Origin: Anaerolineae bacterium
Lineage (GTDB): Bacteria > Chloroflexota > Anaerolineae > Aggregatilineales > Phototrophicaceae
Direction of reading: 5' to 3'
DNA: 60,461 bases
NCBI GenBank assembly: GCA_022826865.1
Contig: JAJDUC010000131.1
Location: 1 to 60,461, forward strand
Position 1 is the first letter of the stretch. The number at the start of each line of letters is the position of its first letter. Of this stretch, positions 58,478 to 60,461 are shown piece by piece. The notes beneath the pieces are model-generated. The model saw nothing but the letters and a program-made list of their open reading frames with translations, was not told the origin of the DNA and did no database searches. Made by a program: the position numbers and the translations under genes.

Positions 58478-60460
58478 TTAATTCCCCGCCAGCTTCTCCA
58501 GCGCGTCCACCACCGGCTGCCAGCGATTGCGACTGTAGCTGTCCGCCATGTCCTTCGCTTCTTGCAAGGTCATCGGGCTCTCGCCGCTGTCATGCCCCAA
58601 CGCCGCCAGTGCCCGCTTCCAGCGCTTGACATGATCATCGCCATAATCTTCCTTCGTATAGCCTATCAAGGTGTCGATGAGGCTCTGAGGCACGGTGTAG
58701 CTTTGTGGCACAGGCGTGTTGGTCGGCGGGACTGGCGTGTTTGTCGGTGGGACTGGCGTGTTGGTTGGCGGGACGGGTGTATTGGTCGGCGGGACTGGCG
58801 TGTTCGTCGGCGGCGGCTGCAATTGTGTCAAGGCGTCGACCACCGGCTGCCAACGACTGGCGGAATACTGATCCCGCATGTCCTTCGCCTCAGCCAGCGT
58901 CATCGGATTGGCATGACTGCCCCAGCCCAGCGCCGCCAAAGCCCGCGTCCAGCGCTCGACATGATCATCGCCATGCTGTGTCTCGCCTTGATAGCCGATC
59001 AAGGTGGTAATCAAAGCGGCGTAGGGTCCGCTGGGCTGCGGCGCCGGCGTATTGCTGGGCGTGGCAGTGCTCGTTGCCGTTGGCGTCGAAGTGGGCGTCG
59101 CAGTTGCGGTTGGACTGGGCGTATTCGTTGGCGTCGAAGTGGCAGTCGGCGGCATCGGCAAGGCGAAATGCGCCGCGCCGCTGTGCTGCCCGCTGTCTGG
59201 CAAGTTCGCGGTCAAGGTCACGTGATAGGTGGCGCCAGCGCTCAAGCCCGTGAACTGATGGCTGGTCGCGGACGCGCCCAGACTGATGGAGTCGCTGGTC
59301 ATATCGCTGCCGGCGTATCCCAGCGTGTAGCCGGTCGCGCCGCTGACAGCGTTCCAGGACAAGCTGACGCCGGTATAGCCCTGTACGGCAGCGGCGACGT
59401 TGATGGGCGGCAGTGGCGTGTTGGTCGGAACTGGCGTTGCCGTGGGGACGGGCGTGTCGGTCGGTATCGGCGTATCCGTCGGAATCGGCGTCGCCGTCGG
59501 CGGACCTTCCGGCGCGGTTTTGGCGCTGTCGACGGCGACGAATTTGCTGCCGCTTTGCGGATAGGCGTTGACTTCGAAGGTGTAGCGGGTATCGGGTATT
59601 AAGCCGCCGAAGTGATGCGAGGTCACGCCAGCGTTGAGCGTCGTATAATCGTAATGGCTGCCGCCGCTGATGCTGACGAAGTAGAGCAGGACCTTGCCCA
59701 TGTCGCTCCACTCGACCGTGATGTGGTCTTTGGAGACTTTGGGGAAGATCATGCCCAAGCTGCCGTCGGTGGGCAGCTGCGGCTGCGGCTGCGCGTCTGG
59801 CTCCGATTGCTGCGCTTTGAACTGCTGCGCCTGCGGCGTGTTGGTAGGCGTAGGGGTGCTTGTCGCTGTGTTGGTTGGCGTATTTGTCGGGGTGGCAGTC
59901 GCGGTCGGTGTACTCGTAGCTGTATTGGTCGCGGTCGGCGTGTCGCTGGGCAGTACGAGCTGGTCTGCCTGTCCTTGCTGCGCGGCCAGTGTCGTAAAGC
60001 TGCCCCACCCCAGCTGCTCGGGTTGACCATAGTGCATTTGAGTTCCGAACTCTTTGTAGACCTGGACGGCATAGGTGGTGCCTGGCTGCAGATTCTCCAG
60101 CGTGTGTTCCGTGCCAGTGAACTCGTATTCCTTAAAGATAATATGCCCGTCAAGAGAGATTACGGTATAGTCAAAGTACCTGCGGCTTCTAAAGGAATTG
60201 GGATCAACCCAAGAAAGCAGCGCCGAATCAGCGGTGATATTGCTAATCTGCAAACTATTCACCGTCGCCTCTTTTTTGGTTTGCACATTGACGGTGAAAT
60301 AATTGACTGGGGTTTCAAGTATACGTTTAATGTGAAATAGATTTGCGAAAAATGGGCTGATCTCCAAAATGGAAGTTGCACCAACAACAACCAGATGGAG
60401 AGCCAACCCAATGACCAGTATAGACGCGAAGACGTTGTTTACCATCCTTTTTGTTCTCAT
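58478..60460 (-). CDS. Secreted fibronectin-III-like protein with Thr-Pro linkers and two C-terminal repeats
   Basis: At least 660 residues. It begins with a membrane/signal helix (VFASILVIGLALHLVVVGATSIL). Three fibronectin-like domains follow at about 70-155, 230-320 and 350-435, separated by low-complexity linkers (TATPTNTPTNTATST and similar). Two copies of a helical domain of about 65 residues end the protein (LIGYQGETQHGDDHVERWTRALAALGWG and LIGYTKEDYGDDHVKRWKRALAALGHD, each closing with RWQPVVDAL), split by a PPTNTPV linker repeated five times. The ATG at 60460 is one base from the window end, so more could lie outside. A surface role in adhesion or glycan binding is inferred. Confidence 0.85.
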   Translation of the reverse strand: MRTKRMVNNVFASILVIGLALHLVVVGATSILEISPFFANLFHIKRILETPVNYFTVNVQTKKEATVNSLQISNITADSALLSWVDPNSFRSRRYFDYTVISLDGHIIFKEYEFTGTEHTLENLQPGTTYAVQVYKEFGTQMHYGQPEQLGWGSFTTLAAQQGQADQLVLPSDTPTATNTATSTPTATATPTNTPTNTATSTPTPTNTPQAQQFKAQQSEPDAQPQPQLPTDGSLGMIFPKVSKDHITVEWSDMGKVLLYFVSISGGSHYDYTTLNAGVTSHHFGGLIPDTRYTFEVNAYPQSGSKFVAVDSAKTAPEGPPTATPIPTDTPIPTDTPVPTATPVPTNTPLPPINVAAAVQGYTGVSLSWNAVSGATGYTLGYAGSDMTSDSISLGASATSHQFTGLSAGATYHVTLTANLPDSGQHSGAAHFALPMPPTATSTPTNTPSPTATATPTSTPTATSTATPSNTPAPQPSGPYAALITTLIGYQGETQHGDDHVERWTRALAALGWGSHANPMTLAEAKDMRDQYSASRWQPVVDALTQLQPPPTNTPVPPTNTPVPPTNTPVPPTNTPVPPTNTPVPQSYTVPQSLIDTLIGYTKEDYGDDHVKRWKRALAALGHDSGESPMTLQEAKDMADSYSRNRWQPVVDALEKLAGN

Positions 60461-60461
60461 T

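Noticed and set aside
1..60461. tRNA, rRNA or CRISPR loci
   Set aside because: No TTCRANNC-type T-arm with matching acceptor stem, no rRNA-like conserved blocks, and no regularly spaced short repeats with unique spacers were found on reading both strands.

Overview
The window reads as chromosomal DNA of a free-living heterotrophic bacterium, most likely a member of the Chloroflexota (Anaerolineae-like). This is inferred from GC-rich coding sequence, a secreted fibronectin-type protein with long Thr-Pro linkers of the TPTNTPT kind, sugar ABC transporters with many sugar-acid oxidoreductases, Uma2 proteins and PhyH dioxygenases. No rRNA or tRNA gene, CRISPR array or replication origin was seen, so the assignment rests on protein character alone.

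Layout. 0-6 kb: the end of a sugar ABC transporter operon coupled to a divergent GroEL-like chaperonin, then a PhyH dioxygenase, a LacI regulator and 6-phosphogluconate dehydrogenase. 6-18 kb: a secreted orphan, a two-gene minus-strand operon (fuconolactonase-like hydrolase and Zn dehydrogenase), a divergent five-gene plus-strand oxidoreductase/isomerase operon, and a convergent CUT1 sugar ABC transporter. 18-25 kb: FG-GAP/ASPIC protein, membrane-anchored molybdopterin oxidoreductase, chorismate mutase-DAHP synthase fusion and a GT39-like membrane glycosyltransferase. 25-27 kb: a small AT-rich island holding a DUF5131 protein and its three-Cys-motif partner TcmP. 27-39.6 kb: P-type ATPase, UxuA, MFS exporter, PriA, arylamine N-acetyltransferase and class I aldolase. 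39.7-41.6 kb: an AT-rich ApaLI-like restriction-modification module. 41.6-52 kb: PhyH, SppA, Uma2, NAD-epimerase, FAH-family hydrolase, PIG-L deacetylase, a toxin-antitoxin pair, MFS and GT4. 52.3-54.1 kb: a tight three-gene accessory cassette (two DUF488 proteins and a third protein resembling the dual-OB partner). 54-60 kb: oligoendopeptidase F, an unknown operon with an in-frame duplicated gene split by one stop codon, GH4 alpha-galactosidase, and the fibronectin/Thr-Pro protein at the right edge.

How the genes fit together. The backbone suggests a scavenger of plant or algal glycans: two sugar ABC transporters, GH4 alpha-galactosidase, mannonate dehydratase, lactonase, FAH hydrolase and many NAD(P) dehydrogenases could take released sugars and uronic or deoxy sugars into central metabolism (Gnd, FbaB). 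Several accessory modules are dropped into this backbone.

Mobile and repeat DNA is prominent. Two small elements share the terminal inverted repeat CAGGGCAATYGCATCAAA and are each flanked by a perfect 11-bp direct repeat. A family of paired GC-rich hairpins bounded by TGTAGGGGCG and CGCCCCTACA recurs at about seven sites; it includes a near-tandem triplet at 29.3-29.8 kb and an inverted, interrupted copy at 37.4-37.7 kb.
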